A DNA stretch of 64,000 nucleotides from Taibaiella sp. (GCA_016786705.1 JAEUVV010000003.1:186001-250000); one strand, 5' to 3'. Counted from the stretch's first letter, positions 7,377 to 16,738 are shown. Numbers and translations are program-made. The notes: generated from the sequence alone by a model not told the origin.

Positions 7377-10300
7377 TACTAATAGATTTTTTATATATTA
7401 AATATAATGAAACAGTAACAGAATTATCGTCAATAATATAATCAAATTTATCAGTTATACACTTTGCTTCATAAATCATTATCCTCTTAATCTTGTGAAA
7501 TCCGCTTTCTCCTTCAATATTAGATCTTTCAATATTCTCAAAATTTTTCCACTCATCTTTAATTTTCTTTAAGTTATATTCGGCTAAATATCTATCCATT
7601 GCTAAGTAATTATTTTTAATATCAATCTTTACATACTTATCTTCTTCTAAACTAACGTTAACATAAATATTAACAAGCTCATCTAGACCGGAATGGATTA
7701 TACAATTAGAAAAAATTATATTAAATACATAAATTAAACTACTATACCCTGCAACATCTGTAAAATCCATTTTTAATGTTGATATTATTTCTATGTTTTT
7801 ATAAAGCTTTCTAGTAAGTTCAAAACTAGCATTAATAATGTCTTCAATAAATAAAAGATTAGAAGAAGATGAAGTTTCCAAAGAAAACCATTGTCCTATT
7901 TCTTCAAGGCATATCTGCAAATCAGTCAATGATTTATTGAGATTATAATGTATATATACATCAGATAAATTAATACTAATATTAGAAGAAAATTCCGTTA
8001 CAAATTTATTATATATAGAATATACATCTTGAGTGAAATATTTGTATATAGAAAAACATAAATTAAAGTTAGTGTAATTGCTTAAGTCATTTAACAAAAT
8101 ATCAATTATATCCTCGGTACTTTTTAAAAATTCAACATGATTATAGTAAAACGAATATAGTATTTCATCATTTGTAAAATAGCTAAATATTGCATTCGGT
8201 TTATCAATTTTTTCATTACTTATTTGAACAATTTCGTTTTTTAGAAAGCTATTATATTCATCAACTTTTTTACTAAACTCTTTTATTTGCGCTTGGATTA
8301 TTTTATTAATTTGATGATCATTAATCTCAGAATTCCAAAACTCACTATCAATATAATTATCTTCTAATTTCGTTGTGACAAGTTGAGAACTTTCGAAAAC
8401 ACTCCTAATTTGGTTTTCGAGTGAACCGTGCCTGATTCTTGTACTCAAACAGCTGTCTAACCCATATTCCTTACTAAAAAGGAATTGTTCCCTTACATCA
8501 TAATAAATAGCCTTAAAGGCAATAAAATCTGCATCGCTATATTTATCAATATCTACAGAGTCTTGTTCTTTTAAAGACTTTTCCCAATTTCTAGGTTTGG
8601 AAGAATTAAATCCTAAGAGTATATTATTTTTCTTTTCATCTACTATTCGAAATAACCTATTAAAATCATCTTTATACTTTTCTACTAATTGCTCTTTTAA
8701 CTTTGGGACATCAACAAATAACCTACCATTATTAACTTCTTTAATCACTTTCCTAACAGAAATTTTCCTATTAATTTCAATTATCTCAGTTTCATAAATA
8801 GATTTATTTTTACTATCAATTAAAATAAGTTCATCAAGAATTTTTATTCTTAATTCCTCAACTTTTTCGATTTGACTGAAAAAGTATTTTATAGTGTCAA
8901 TTGAACATACTTTATTAAATACATAAATGGTAATATTTAGATTCTCTAATAATATATTTAATTCAGTTAAGTTATTGATCTCAATATTATTTAAACTTAA
9001 AAATTCATCCAACATTTCATATAAATCATATTCAGAATTAAACAATGAAAATAGAACTAACGCTTGTACGTTATTTATATATTTATATTTATCTGTATCA
9101 TCAAATGTTTTTTTATAAAGTTCTTCAAAACTGATTTTTAAATAAAGTGTGGAATCATCAAAAAATAGATTTCCAAATAAAGCTAAACATTCTTCAATCC
9201 GACCCTCATTTAAATACGAATTGTATAAATAAAACGAATGCTTCTCTATTAAATATGTTATTGATGTTGGAAATATTTCGTTAGATATCAGATTAATAAC
9301 ATTGTTATAATTTTGGTTATTATAATTAAAAATAATTTCAGCATTCAATACTTGATTAACATCATTAGATTTATATTTTTTTACATCAGCATTATTTATA
9401 TTTAAAAGTATTCGCTTGTATTGATAAAAATTATATTTATGAATGTCGCAACACTGTTGTATATCGATCTTTTTCTCTTTTTTCAAACAAATCTTATATG
9501 AATTATAAGATGAATATATTTCGTATCTGGAAAAATTCTGCTTGTTGCCGTCAATTTCAGATAAAAAATCCATAATTTGCAACCCTAGATTTGAATTAGA
9601 ATTTTTTAAAGCTGCTTTATGAAGTCTTTTTATATATTTTTCGCTATCCTTGGAAAAGTGTAATAACTCATATAAATCCTCTAAAATACAATCAATAGAA
9701 TAAATTTCAGTCTTCTCAAACTTTCTATTAAGCATTATTAAAGATTTTACATAAATTTCATATACTTCAAATTCTAAGGCGTTACTTCTAATGTATTCAT
9801 CGCACAATTTAAAAGATTCAGAATAGTTTCCTAAATAGAAATTTTCAAGTATTATATAAATATTTTCAGAAAAATCAACTTCAATATATTCAGTATTAGA
9901 TAGTAAGTTATGAATATTCACAAGCCTGTTATCTTTTATACCTAAATCTATTAAATCTTTTGTTATAGATAGAAACAGGTTGAAATATTCAGCTTTATTT
10001 TTACTTATATTGTATGCAATAACATCAATCAATAAGTTGTACTGATCAAATATGCTAAAAATATTGCTTACATATAATATACTTGTTAAATCCTCATAAT
10101 CATAATTATAGTTAGCAAACTTGAAATTTTTAAATACAAAAAAATCACGTATAAATCCAAATGCATTTACAGAATTAATATCATTTTGTAATTGAGCTAC
10201 AAAGCTTTCGAACGAAATTGCATCCTCTACCTTTTTGCTACTGAAGTTAATGCAAAATTCATAAAATGAATTTTGTACGGAACTTAAATATTGACTTAGT

Positions 10301-10734
10301 GATTGCCAATTTTCACTTGAACCTAATTCGTTTTCTGATATTAACAAATCTGTTTCAATAGACCATAAACTGTATCCAAAGTTGTTAATAATGATATCCA
10401 ATAATTCTCTAGCATCTTTGTATTTAGATAGTAAAATGTAATTATCGATTTTATCTTTTAACTCCAAAAATTGATTTATACTTTGATAATTGAATTTTAC
10501 TTTAGAATAAATCCAGTATATTTCGGTATTAAAATTACCTGTAAAAGCATAAGGCTCATTATGTTTAATTGAATTAATATTATTTAAAAAAAGGTTATTA
10601 TTAAGAAAATTTTTGAAGAATGTATTTTTTTTAAAAAAACTATAAAATTTTTTAGGTTCTTCTTTAGTTTTAATATAATTAAGTTTTTCTGATAATCCAA
10701 TTTTTGAATTATTCAATATTTGCCGTAGGTTCAT
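7357..10734 (-). CDS. dtcA: Large helical-repeat protein with GHKL kinase-like C-terminus (Detocs DtcA-like)
   Basis: A 1125-residue, very AT-rich coding frame without internal stops. Residues 1 to about 700 are predominantly helical and rich in Asn, Ile, Tyr and Leu, reading like a TPR-type sensor. At 764-776 sits STRIRHGSLENQI, whose H769 is the best candidate phosphoacceptor. The C-terminus resembles a divergent GHKL ATPase: N-box-like NIIFSNCIIHSG (1005-1016), KIDIKNN (1036-1042) where a DNG box would be, and a G2-like IEGESGFHKIKRIM (1073-1086). There are no membrane segments or signal peptide. In Detocs the kinase DtcA has a TPR sensor and histidine-kinase end. Family membership rests on architecture and operon order; sequence identity is untested. 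Confidence 0.78.
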   Translation of the reverse strand: MNLRQILNNSKIGLSEKLNYIKTKEEPKKFYSFFKKNTFFKNFLNNNLFLNNINSIKHNEPYAFTGNFNTEIYWIYSKVKFNYQSINQFLELKDKIDNYILLSKYKDARELLDIIINNFGYSLWSIETDLLISENELGSSENWQSLSQYLSSVQNSFYEFCINFSSKKVEDAISFESFVAQLQNDINSVNAFGFIRDFFVFKNFKFANYNYDYEDLTSILYVSNIFSIFDQYNLLIDVIAYNISKNKAEYFNLFLSITKDLIDLGIKDNRLVNIHNLLSNTEYIEVDFSENIYIILENFYLGNYSESFKLCDEYIRSNALEFEVYEIYVKSLIMLNRKFEKTEIYSIDCILEDLYELLHFSKDSEKYIKRLHKAALKNSNSNLGLQIMDFLSEIDGNKQNFSRYEIYSSYNSYKICLKKEKKIDIQQCCDIHKYNFYQYKRILLNINNADVKKYKSNDVNQVLNAEIIFNYNNQNYNNVINLISNEIFPTSITYLIEKHSFYLYNSYLNEGRIEECLALFGNLFFDDSTLYLKISFEELYKKTFDDTDKYKYINNVQALVLFSLFNSEYDLYEMLDEFLSLNNIEINNLTELNILLENLNITIYVFNKVCSIDTIKYFFSQIEKVEELRIKILDELILIDSKNKSIYETEIIEINRKISVRKVIKEVNNGRLFVDVPKLKEQLVEKYKDDFNRLFRIVDEKKNNILLGFNSSKPRNWEKSLKEQDSVDIDKYSDADFIAFKAIYYDVREQFLFSKEYGLDSCLSTRIRHGSLENQIRSVFESSQLVTTKLEDNYIDSEFWNSEINDHQINKIIQAQIKEFSKKVDEYNSFLKNEIVQISNEKIDKPNAIFSYFTNDEILYSFYYNHVEFLKSTEDIIDILLNDLSNYTNFNLCFSIYKYFTQDVYSIYNKFVTEFSSNISINLSDVYIHYNLNKSLTDLQICLEEIGQWFSLETSSSSNLLFIEDIINASFELTRKLYKNIEIISTLKMDFTDVAGYSSLIYVFNIIFSNCIIHSGLDELVNIYVNVSLEEDKYVKIDIKNNYLAMDRYLAEYNLKKIKDEWKNFENIERSNIEGESGFHKIKRIMIYEAKCITDKFDYIIDDNSVTVSLYLIYKKSISNENTNN

Positions 10735-10816
10735 TTCTATTTATTTAGATAATTAGAGCAAATTAAGACTTTCTTCATAAAACATACCACGAATTTACAT
10801 ATTGACGAATAAACAC

Positions 10817-10846
10817 AAAAACGCCTCGCATAAGCAGGGCGTTTGT
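10817..10846 (-). terminator. Terminator after the transglutaminase-like gene
   Basis: On the minus strand AAACGCCC and GGGCGTTT-type arms (AAACGCC / GGCGTTTTT) flank an 11-base loop and end in a T run, 15-45 bp past the stop of the gene at 10862. It also separates that gene from the AT-rich island. Confidence 0.75.
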
Positions 10847-10861
10847 TTAAATGATCATCAT

Positions 10862-11818
10862 TTAAATACTCTTCAATATCGTTTCAATTTGCTTTTGCAA
10901 TCTATTATCCGGCAATGCAGCAGCCGGTAAGTGCTTTTGAGCTTTCAACAAATATTTACGGGAAGTTTCCACCATCTTTTTATCCCCTTTACTCGAGTTT
11001 AGCAAATCAATAGCTGCATTAAAATAATTAACAACAATAATCCTCGAATTGTCCTTATTGTATTGGTAAGCATTATCGGCAAAACGCAGGCTCTTTTGAA
11101 GCCGGTTTAAAGCGGTATACTTTTCAATAGCATTTTTGTAATCAAATATCTCAGTAATATCGGCAACAGGCGCTGCAACATGGGTCATTTCCTGAAAAGT
11201 CAAAGGCGTATGAGACAGTTGCCACATCGGGTCTGCCGGAATATGATTATTCAGGAATTCCTTAGATTGGGTCAGTAACATACCTTCACTTAATCGCTTT
11301 TCAAAAATAAACCGACCGGAACTCTTTTTGATCCCTCCCGACATCCATAATAAATCACAATGAAACCACTCTTTACCTAATTTGACAACATTCCAGGCAT
11401 GATTGGTTTCCTTAAATACCGTTTTATGTTCCTCAAATTCCTGAACGTAGCCCTCGATAATTTCATTTTTAATACCCAGTCGATTACAAAACTCTGCAAA
11501 CAATAAGGTATAGTCACTGCAAATGCCTTTCCTGGTTTTAAATACGGTCCTGTAATCGGTAATGTTACCGCCCTGCTGAAATTTTACCTCATCAAAAGAG
11601 ATATGATCATACATCCAGCCAGCAACCAATACTATTTTTTGTGTATCATTAATAGCGATAGTATTTATTTTTTGGATGAGCATCTCAATCTTTGCCACTT
11701 CTCCCGGCAATTCAGATTTCCGTTCGAAAACGGCATGGTCTAATTCAATTACTTTCCTTTCCTGGGCGTATATATAGTTACCTATTAGTAAACATATCAG
11801 CAAAAAAAGTTTGTGCAT
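10862..11818 (-). CDS. Secreted transglutaminase-like cysteine protease-fold protein
   Basis: A 318-residue exported protein. The N-terminus is a classic signal peptide ending in IYAQ (about residue 19). A transglutaminase-like core follows, with the catalytic triad visible as C100 in RKGICSDYTLLF, H140 in TNHAWNVVKL and D155 in WFHCDLLW. The C-terminal ~110 residues are helical with no recognised motif. Such proteins usually act as peptidases or amidases rather than cross-linking enzymes; the substrate is unknown. It stands alone between purL and the AT-rich island, with its own terminator. Confidence 0.85.
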   Translation of the reverse strand: MHKLFLLICLLIGNYIYAQERKVIELDHAVFERKSELPGEVAKIEMLIQKINTIAINDTQKIVLVAGWMYDHISFDEVKFQQGGNITDYRTVFKTRKGICSDYTLLFAEFCNRLGIKNEIIEGYVQEFEEHKTVFKETNHAWNVVKLGKEWFHCDLLWMSGGIKKSSGRFIFEKRLSEGMLLTQSKEFLNNHIPADPMWQLSHTPLTFQEMTHVAAPVADITEIFDYKNAIEKYTALNRLQKSLRFADNAYQYNKDNSRIIVVNYFNAAIDLLNSSKGDKKMVETSRKYLLKAQKHLPAAALPDNRLQKQIETILKSI

Positions 11819-11842
11819 TAAGAAGAATATTTAATTAATGTA

Positions 11843-11870
11843 AATAAAGCGGGCTTTTCAGCCCGCCTTT
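11843..11870 (-). terminator. Terminator after purL
   Basis: The minus strand reads GCGGGCT-GAAA-AGCCCGC followed by TTTATTT, a strong GC hairpin with a T-rich tail about 30 bp after the purL stop. Confidence 0.85.
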
Positions 11871-11897
11871 AATTATGTAAAACCTTTAAGATTAGTT

Positions 11898-14800
11898 TTA
11901 TTTTTGATTTTCCACACACCAGTTGCGTGCATTTACAAAACCTTCGATCCATGGACTTACTTCATCACGACGATCAGCAGGGTAGTGCGCCCAGTTCCAT
12001 TGGAAAGTGGACCGCTCGATATGCGGCATGGTCACCAGGTGACGACCAGTGCGATCACACATCATAGCCGTATTGTAATCCGAACCGTTCGGGTTATGCG
12101 GATAGCCCTCATAAGCATATTTAGCCACGATGTCATATTGATCTTCGGTAGCCGGTAAGTTGAATTTACCTTCACCATGCGAGATCCATACACCCAGCGT
12201 GCTGCCGGCCAGCGTTTTCAGCATAATGGAATTATTCTCCTGTACTTTCACGGAAACAAAGTTCGATTCGTGCTTACCGGAAGTATTGTGCAGCATTTTT
12301 CCATGCTCGGCATGATCGGGGTTGATCAGCTCCAACTCCATAAACAGCTGGCAACCGTTACAGATACCCACAGACATGGTATCCGGGCGGGCAAAGAAAT
12401 TATCTAATGCTTTTTTAGCTTGCTCGTTGTAGAGGAAGGCACCGGCCCAACCTTTGGCCGAACCTAATACATCAGAGTTGGAGAATCCACCTACCGCACC
12501 GATGAATTGAATATCTTCCAATGTTTCCCGACCGGAGATCAGGTCGGTCATATGTACATCCTTCACATCAAAACCCGCCAGGTATAGGGCATTCGCCATT
12601 TCCCGCTCTGAATTGGAACCTTTTTCACGAATGATCGCCGCTTTAGGACGAGCCGTGCCCGCTTCGATTGCAGGACGTCTACCGTTAAAATGTGCCGGGA
12701 AAGTGTATTGTAAAGGTTGATTTTTATAATTGTTGAACCGCTCCTGCGCCATACCGTTTTTAGACTGTTTCTGGTCTAAAAGGAAAGAGGTCTTATACCA
12801 GGTATCTCTTGTATCGGCTACATTAAAGCTAAAGCTGTCCGCATTATTTTTAAAGCTTACGGCTGCTCCTTCGATCACCGTACCGATCTTCACAATGTCA
12901 ATACCGGCATGAGTGAATAAGCTTTCAAATGCCGCATCTTCTTTAGCCTGCAATACTACAGCGATGTTCTCGTTGAACAATGTTTTTACGGTATCCGCTT
13001 CATTTAAGCCACTCAGGTCATAGTTAGCAGCTAAATTTACATCAGCGAAACACAATTCCAGAAGGGTAGTGATCAAACCACCGGAACCCACATCATGGCC
13101 CGCAGCGATCTGCTGCTGGTTGATCGCTTCCTGGATCGTATTAAATGCTTTAGCGAAGTATTCCGCGTCTTTAACGGTAGGTACTTCATCACCGATCTTA
13201 TTATGGATCTGCGCAAAAGAAGAGCCTCCTAATTTAAAGGCATCTTTAGATAAATTGATATAGTAAACAGAACCGGCATTTTTCTGCAGTACTGGTTCCA
13301 CCACTTTATTGATGTCGATACAGTTACCGCCTGCAGAGATGATGACCGTACCCGGGGCGATCACGTTTTCACCATTAGGGTATTTTTGCTTCATCGACAG
13401 GGAATCTTTACCCGTAGGGATATTAATGCCCAAAGCTATCGCGAAATCGGAACAGGCTTTTACCGCTTCGTACAAACGCGCGTCTTCCCCTTCATTATTA
13501 CAAGCCCACATCCAGTTGGCCGAAAGGGAAATTCCTTTCAAGCCATCTTTGACCGGCGCGAATACAATATTGGATAAAGCCTCGCCTATCGCGTTGCGGG
13601 AACCCGCAGCCGGGTCCACCAATGCAGTCAATGGCGAATGGCCTACGGTAGTAGCGATGCCTTCTTTAGACTTATAATCCAAAGCCATCACACCTACATT
13701 GTTCAAAGGCAGTTGCAACGGTCCGGCACATTGCTGCTTGGCCACGCGGCCACCCACACAACGGTCTACTTTATTGGTCAGCCAGTCTTTACAGGCTACG
13801 GCTTCCAGCTGCAACAATTGCTCTAAATAAGTAGGAATATTATTTACTTCGTAAGAAAGACCGGCATAATTGTACGCCACTTTCTTATCGTTCATTATAG
13901 TTTTGGGAGAAGACCCGAAGAAATCTTCCAATGCATAATCCATCGGTTTTTCTTTGGTTGTCTGCGATTCAAAGGTAAAACGATGATCGCCGGTCACATC
14001 ACCTACGGTATACATAGGAGCGCGCTCACGGTCGGCTACGCGTTTCAAAGTTTCGATATCTTTTTCAGCGATCACCAGGCCCATTCTCTCCTGGGATTCG
14101 TTACCGATGATCTCTTTAGCGGAAAGAGTAGGGTCGCCCACCGGCAATTTGTCCAGGTCGATCAGCCCGCCGGTATCTTCTACCAGTTCTGACAGGCAGT
14201 TGAGGTGTCCGCCCGCGCCATGATCATGGATGGAAACGATAGGGTTATGATCCGATTCTACCAGGCCACGGATGGCATTGGCCGCACGTTTTTGCATTTC
14301 CGGGTTAGACCGTTGGATCGCGTTCAGTTCAATACCAGAACCGAAAGCGCCGGTATCTGCGGAAGATACCGCTGCACCACCCATACCAATTCTATAGTTT
14401 TCACCACCCAGGATCACGATCTTATCGCCGGGTTTTGGTGTATGTTTTTTAGCCTGCTCCAGCTTACCATAACCGATACCACCGGCCTGCATGATCACTT
14501 TATCATAGCCCAGTTTACGGCCGTTTTCTTCATGTTCGAAGGTCAGTACGGAACCGGTGATCAAAGGCTGACCGAATTTGTTACCGAAGTCAGAAGCACC
14601 ATTAGAAGCCTTGATCAGGATATCCATCGGGGTCTGGTACAGCCATTGACGGGCGTCCATCGCTTTTTCCCATGGGCGGTCTTCCAATAAGCGGGAGTAG
14701 GCGGTCATATAGATCGCGGTACCTGCTAATGGTAAAGCGCCTTGCCCGCCGGCTAAGCGGTCGCGGATCTCACCGCCCGAACCGGTCGCAGCGCCAGAGA

Positions 14801-15572
14801 ACGGCTCTACGGTTGTCGGGAAGTTATGCGTTTCCGCTTTCAGGGATAAAACTGATTCGAATTCTTTTTCTTCGTAGAAATCCGGCTTATCGGCCGATTT
14901 TGGGGCAAATTGCGTTACTTTAGGACCTTTAACGAAGGCCACATTATCTTTATAGGCCGAAACAATCTCATTCGGATTGGTTTCGGACGTTTTTTTGATT
15001 AATTTAAATAAGGAGGTCGGCATTTCCTCGCCATCGATGACGAAAGTACCGTTGAAAATCTTATGGCGACAGTGCTCAGAGTTCGCCTGGGAGAAAGCAA
15101 ATACTTCCGCGTCGGTCAGTTTACGGCCGATCTTTACGGCCAGCTGGTCCAGGTAAGCAACTTCTTCAGCGCTTAAGGCCAGGCCTTCCTGTTTATTATA
15201 AGCAGCAATATCATCGATCTCCAGGATCGGTTCCGGGCTGATATTGATGGTATACATTTCCTGTGTCAATGCCGCATATTTCTGGGAGATCATCGGGTCA
15301 AAGTCATTGAAATCGGCCGGTACCGGCTCAAACTCTTCAATCCGGATAATGCCTTCGATCCCCATGTTCTGGGTGATCTCTACCGCGTTGGTACTCCAGG
15401 GGGTGATCATCGCCGCACGGGGGCCCACATAATAGTGGTTGAGCGTGGTATCATCGAGTTTTTGGGCTTTGCCAAACAGCCAGTTCAGCTTTTGAATGTC
15501 TTCTGTAGAAAGGTTTTGTGCAGTTTGAACACCATAAACGATGTTCTTTGGGTTCACGAAGAAATGAATCAT
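11898..15572 (-). CDS. purL: Phosphoribosylformylglycinamidine synthase, single-chain type
   Basis: Catalyses the fourth step of purine synthesis, FGAR plus glutamine and ATP to FGAM. The 1224 residues correspond to the long fused form with synthetase and glutaminase in one chain. The synthetase part shows SEHCRHKIFNG, ETHNFPTTVEPFSGAATG and HDHGAGGHLNCLSE. The C-terminal class I amidotransferase carries the nucleophile in VGICNGCQLF and the partner region MPHIERSTFQWNW. The start is ATG at 15572. A TAATTTTG element on the minus strand at 15609-15616 is a likely -7 promoter box. It is divergent from the Rrf2 regulator; purF is at the far end of the window. Confidence 0.97.
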   Translation of the reverse strand: MIHFFVNPKNIVYGVQTAQNLSTEDIQKLNWLFGKAQKLDDTTLNHYYVGPRAAMITPWSTNAVEITQNMGIEGIIRIEEFEPVPADFNDFDPMISQKYAALTQEMYTINISPEPILEIDDIAAYNKQEGLALSAEEVAYLDQLAVKIGRKLTDAEVFAFSQANSEHCRHKIFNGTFVIDGEEMPTSLFKLIKKTSETNPNEIVSAYKDNVAFVKGPKVTQFAPKSADKPDFYEEKEFESVLSLKAETHNFPTTVEPFSGAATGSGGEIRDRLAGGQGALPLAGTAIYMTAYSRLLEDRPWEKAMDARQWLYQTPMDILIKASNGASDFGNKFGQPLITGSVLTFEHEENGRKLGYDKVIMQAGGIGYGKLEQAKKHTPKPGDKIVILGGENYRIGMGGAAVSSADTGAFGSGIELNAIQRSNPEMQKRAANAIRGLVESDHNPIVSIHDHGAGGHLNCLSELVEDTGGLIDLDKLPVGDPTLSAKEIIGNESQERMGLVIAEKDIETLKRVADRERAPMYTVGDVTGDHRFTFESQTTKEKPMDYALEDFFGSSPKTIMNDKKVAYNYAGLSYEVNNIPTYLEQLLQLEAVACKDWLTNKVDRCVGGRVAKQQCAGPLQLPLNNVGVMALDYKSKEGIATTVGHSPLTALVDPAAGSRNAIGEALSNIVFAPVKDGLKGISLSANWMWACNNEGEDARLYEAVKACSDFAIALGINIPTGKDSLSMKQKYPNGENVIAPGTVIISAGGNCIDINKVVEPVLQKNAGSVYYINLSKDAFKLGGSSFAQIHNKIGDEVPTVKDAEYFAKAFNTIQEAINQQQIAAGHDVGSGGLITTLLELCFADVNLAANYDLSGLNEADTVKTLFNENIAVVLQAKEDAAFESLFTHAGIDIVKIGTVIEGAAVSFKNNADSFSFNVADTRDTWYKTSFLLDQKQSKNGMAQERFNNYKNQPLQYTFPAHFNGRRPAIEAGTARPKAAIIREKGSNSEREMANALYLAGFDVKDVHMTDLISGRETLEDIQFIGAVGGFSNSDVLGSAKGWAGAFLYNEQAKKALDNFFARPDTMSVGICNGCQLFMELELINPDHAEHGKMLHNTSGKHESNFVSVKVQENNSIMLKTLAGSTLGVWISHGEGKFNLPATEDQYDIVAKYAYEGYPHNPNGSDYNTAMMCDRTGRHLVTMPHIERSTFQWNWAHYPADRRDEVSPWIEGFVNARNWCVENQK

Positions 15573-15608
15573 TATGTGTTGTTATTGAAGCTTATAATAA
15601 CTAAGGCG

Positions 15609-15616
15609 CAAAATTA
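15609..15616 (-). promoter_or_regulatory. -7 element for purL
   Basis: The minus strand reads TAATTTTG, an exact TAnnTTTG match, 36 bp before the purL ATG. A -33 TTG at normal spacing is not obvious. Confidence 0.5.
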
Positions 15617-15690
15617 CGGAATTATTACCAATATTATAAAGCTTAAAGTTGCGGGATAGCGTAAAATAATCGGCCGTTTTTAATTTAGGA

Positions 15691-15726
15691 TAATTTTGTC
15701 CGAAATAAAATTTAATCCTAATTTTG
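15691..15726 (+). promoter_or_regulatory. Tandem -7 boxes and possible operator before the Rrf2 gene
   Basis: Two TAATTTTG boxes occur at 15691-15698 and 15719-15726. TTTG at 15695-15698 lies 20 bp before the second box, giving a complete -33/-7 pair. Each box is embedded in similar flanking text (GGATAATTTTGTCC and TCCTAATTTTGCCC), so the region may also bind the regulator itself. ATG is at 15784. Confidence 0.55.
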
Positions 15727-15783
15727 CCCGGAAGCAAACAAAGTACTATTCTCTTTTCACTAAAGACTATTCACTAACAAAAG

Positions 15784-16212
15784 ATGTTCTCAAAAGCCTG
15801 CGAACACGGCATCAGGGCCATGATCTATATCGCTACCCAATCTACAGCGGGCAGGCGGGTAAAACTGGGCGATATCGCCCGGCATTCTGGCTCACCGGAG
15901 GCCTTTACGGCCAAAGTATTAGGCGCTTTATCTAAAGCAGGGCTGCTGGAATCGCTTAAAGGACCTGCGGGTGGCTTCGGTATCGATAATGCAGCGAAGA
16001 TATCCTTAAAATCCATAGTACAGGCCATTGACGGCGATCGTTTATTCAAGGGCTGCGCCCTGGGATTACTGGAATGCGATGCCAGCAAACCCTGCCCGAT
16101 GCACCATAAATTCGGTGCCATGCGGGACGGGCTGAACGATATGCTGGAAAGTACTCATCTCGAAGAATTAGCTACCGGCTTAAAATCCGGTGCTTCTTTC
16201 CTCTTGCGCTAA
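15784..16212 (+). CDS. Rrf2-family regulator with three-cysteine cluster motif (NsrR/IscR-like)
   Basis: A 142-residue Rrf2 winged-helix protein. The N-terminal MFSKACEHGIRAMIYIA and VKLGDIARHSGSPEAFTAKV form the DNA-binding helix-turn-helix. Cysteines C91, C98 and C104 (spacing Cx6Cx5C) sit where IscR and NsrR bind an iron-sulphur cluster. A truncated haemoglobin gene follows 37 bp downstream, so this could be a nitric-oxide or redox sensor controlling that globin. IscR and NsrR commonly have Cx5Cx5C, so the extra residue is a small oddity. The family call is firm; the ligand is inferred. Confidence 0.92.
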   Translation: MFSKACEHGIRAMIYIATQSTAGRRVKLGDIARHSGSPEAFTAKVLGALSKAGLLESLKGPAGGFGIDNAAKISLKSIVQAIDGDRLFKGCALGLLECDASKPCPMHHKFGAMRDGLNDMLESTHLEELATGLKSGASFLLR

Positions 16213-16249
16213 AATTTTTTTGACCTTATTTAAGATAAATTTATCCGGA

Positions 16250-16645
16250 ATGAACACTCAGCAAGATATACAAAGCCTGGACAACATTAAAGTAATAGTA
16301 GATGAATTCTATGCTAAGATCCGCGTCGATCAACTACTGGGTGGCCTCTTCAATGGCGCTATAAAAGATCGCTGGCCCGAACACCTGGAGAAGATGTACC
16401 GCTTCTGGCAAACCGTTTTGCTGGAAGAACACACTTATAAGGGCAGCCCATTTCCATCCCATGCGGGCTTACCGGTAGAGCAGGCGCATTTTGACCGTTG
16501 GCTGCATTTATTTAATACAACAGTAGACGGGCATTTTGCCGGGGAAAAGGCGGAGCGGGCCAAGTGGCAGGGTGCAAGAATGGCGGAACTGTTCTTATCT
16601 AAAATTCAATATTACCGGGACCATCCCGCTATATCGGTGTTATGA
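16250..16645 (+). CDS. Group III truncated haemoglobin
   Basis: A 131-residue haem protein of the 2-on-2 globin family. ATG at 16250 is preferred because an upstream in-frame start at 16190 would overlap the regulator gene and add 20 residues with no family match. Group III features are YRFWQTVLLEEHTYKGSPFPSH and the proximal histidine H80 in AHFDRWLHLF. Known members handle oxygen, NO or related ligands. Position directly after an Fe-S-type Rrf2 regulator suggests a stress-response operon. Confidence 0.92.
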   Translation: MNTQQDIQSLDNIKVIVDEFYAKIRVDQLLGGLFNGAIKDRWPEHLEKMYRFWQTVLLEEHTYKGSPFPSHAGLPVEQAHFDRWLHLFNTTVDGHFAGEKAERAKWQGARMAELFLSKIQYYRDHPAISVL

Positions 16646-16660
16646 AAGTGTACATACAGA

Positions 16661-16704
16661 TTTACTACCTTTTGTCTTGATACAAAAGGTAGTGCCCTAA
16701 AATC
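16661..16704. repeat. Hairpin repeat A, copy 1
   Basis: CTACCTTTTG and CAAAAGGTAG form a near-perfect stem around a TCTTGATA-type loop, followed by TGCCC and AAAATCA. About 37 bases are identical to 25448-25492. There is no T run, so it is not a standard terminator. Confidence 0.8.
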
Positions 16705-16738
16705 AAGGCTGTTAATTATGATTCCACACAGCCTGTAG

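Noticed and set aside
7357..10734. Large AT-rich gene as a decayed pseudogene
   Set aside because: It keeps a 1125-codon frame without a stop and ends in a translationally coupled operon, so it is under selection or recently acquired.
15696..15935. 79-codon frame before and across the Rrf2 gene
   Set aside because: It is out of frame with the well-supported Rrf2 gene and has no protein-like features.
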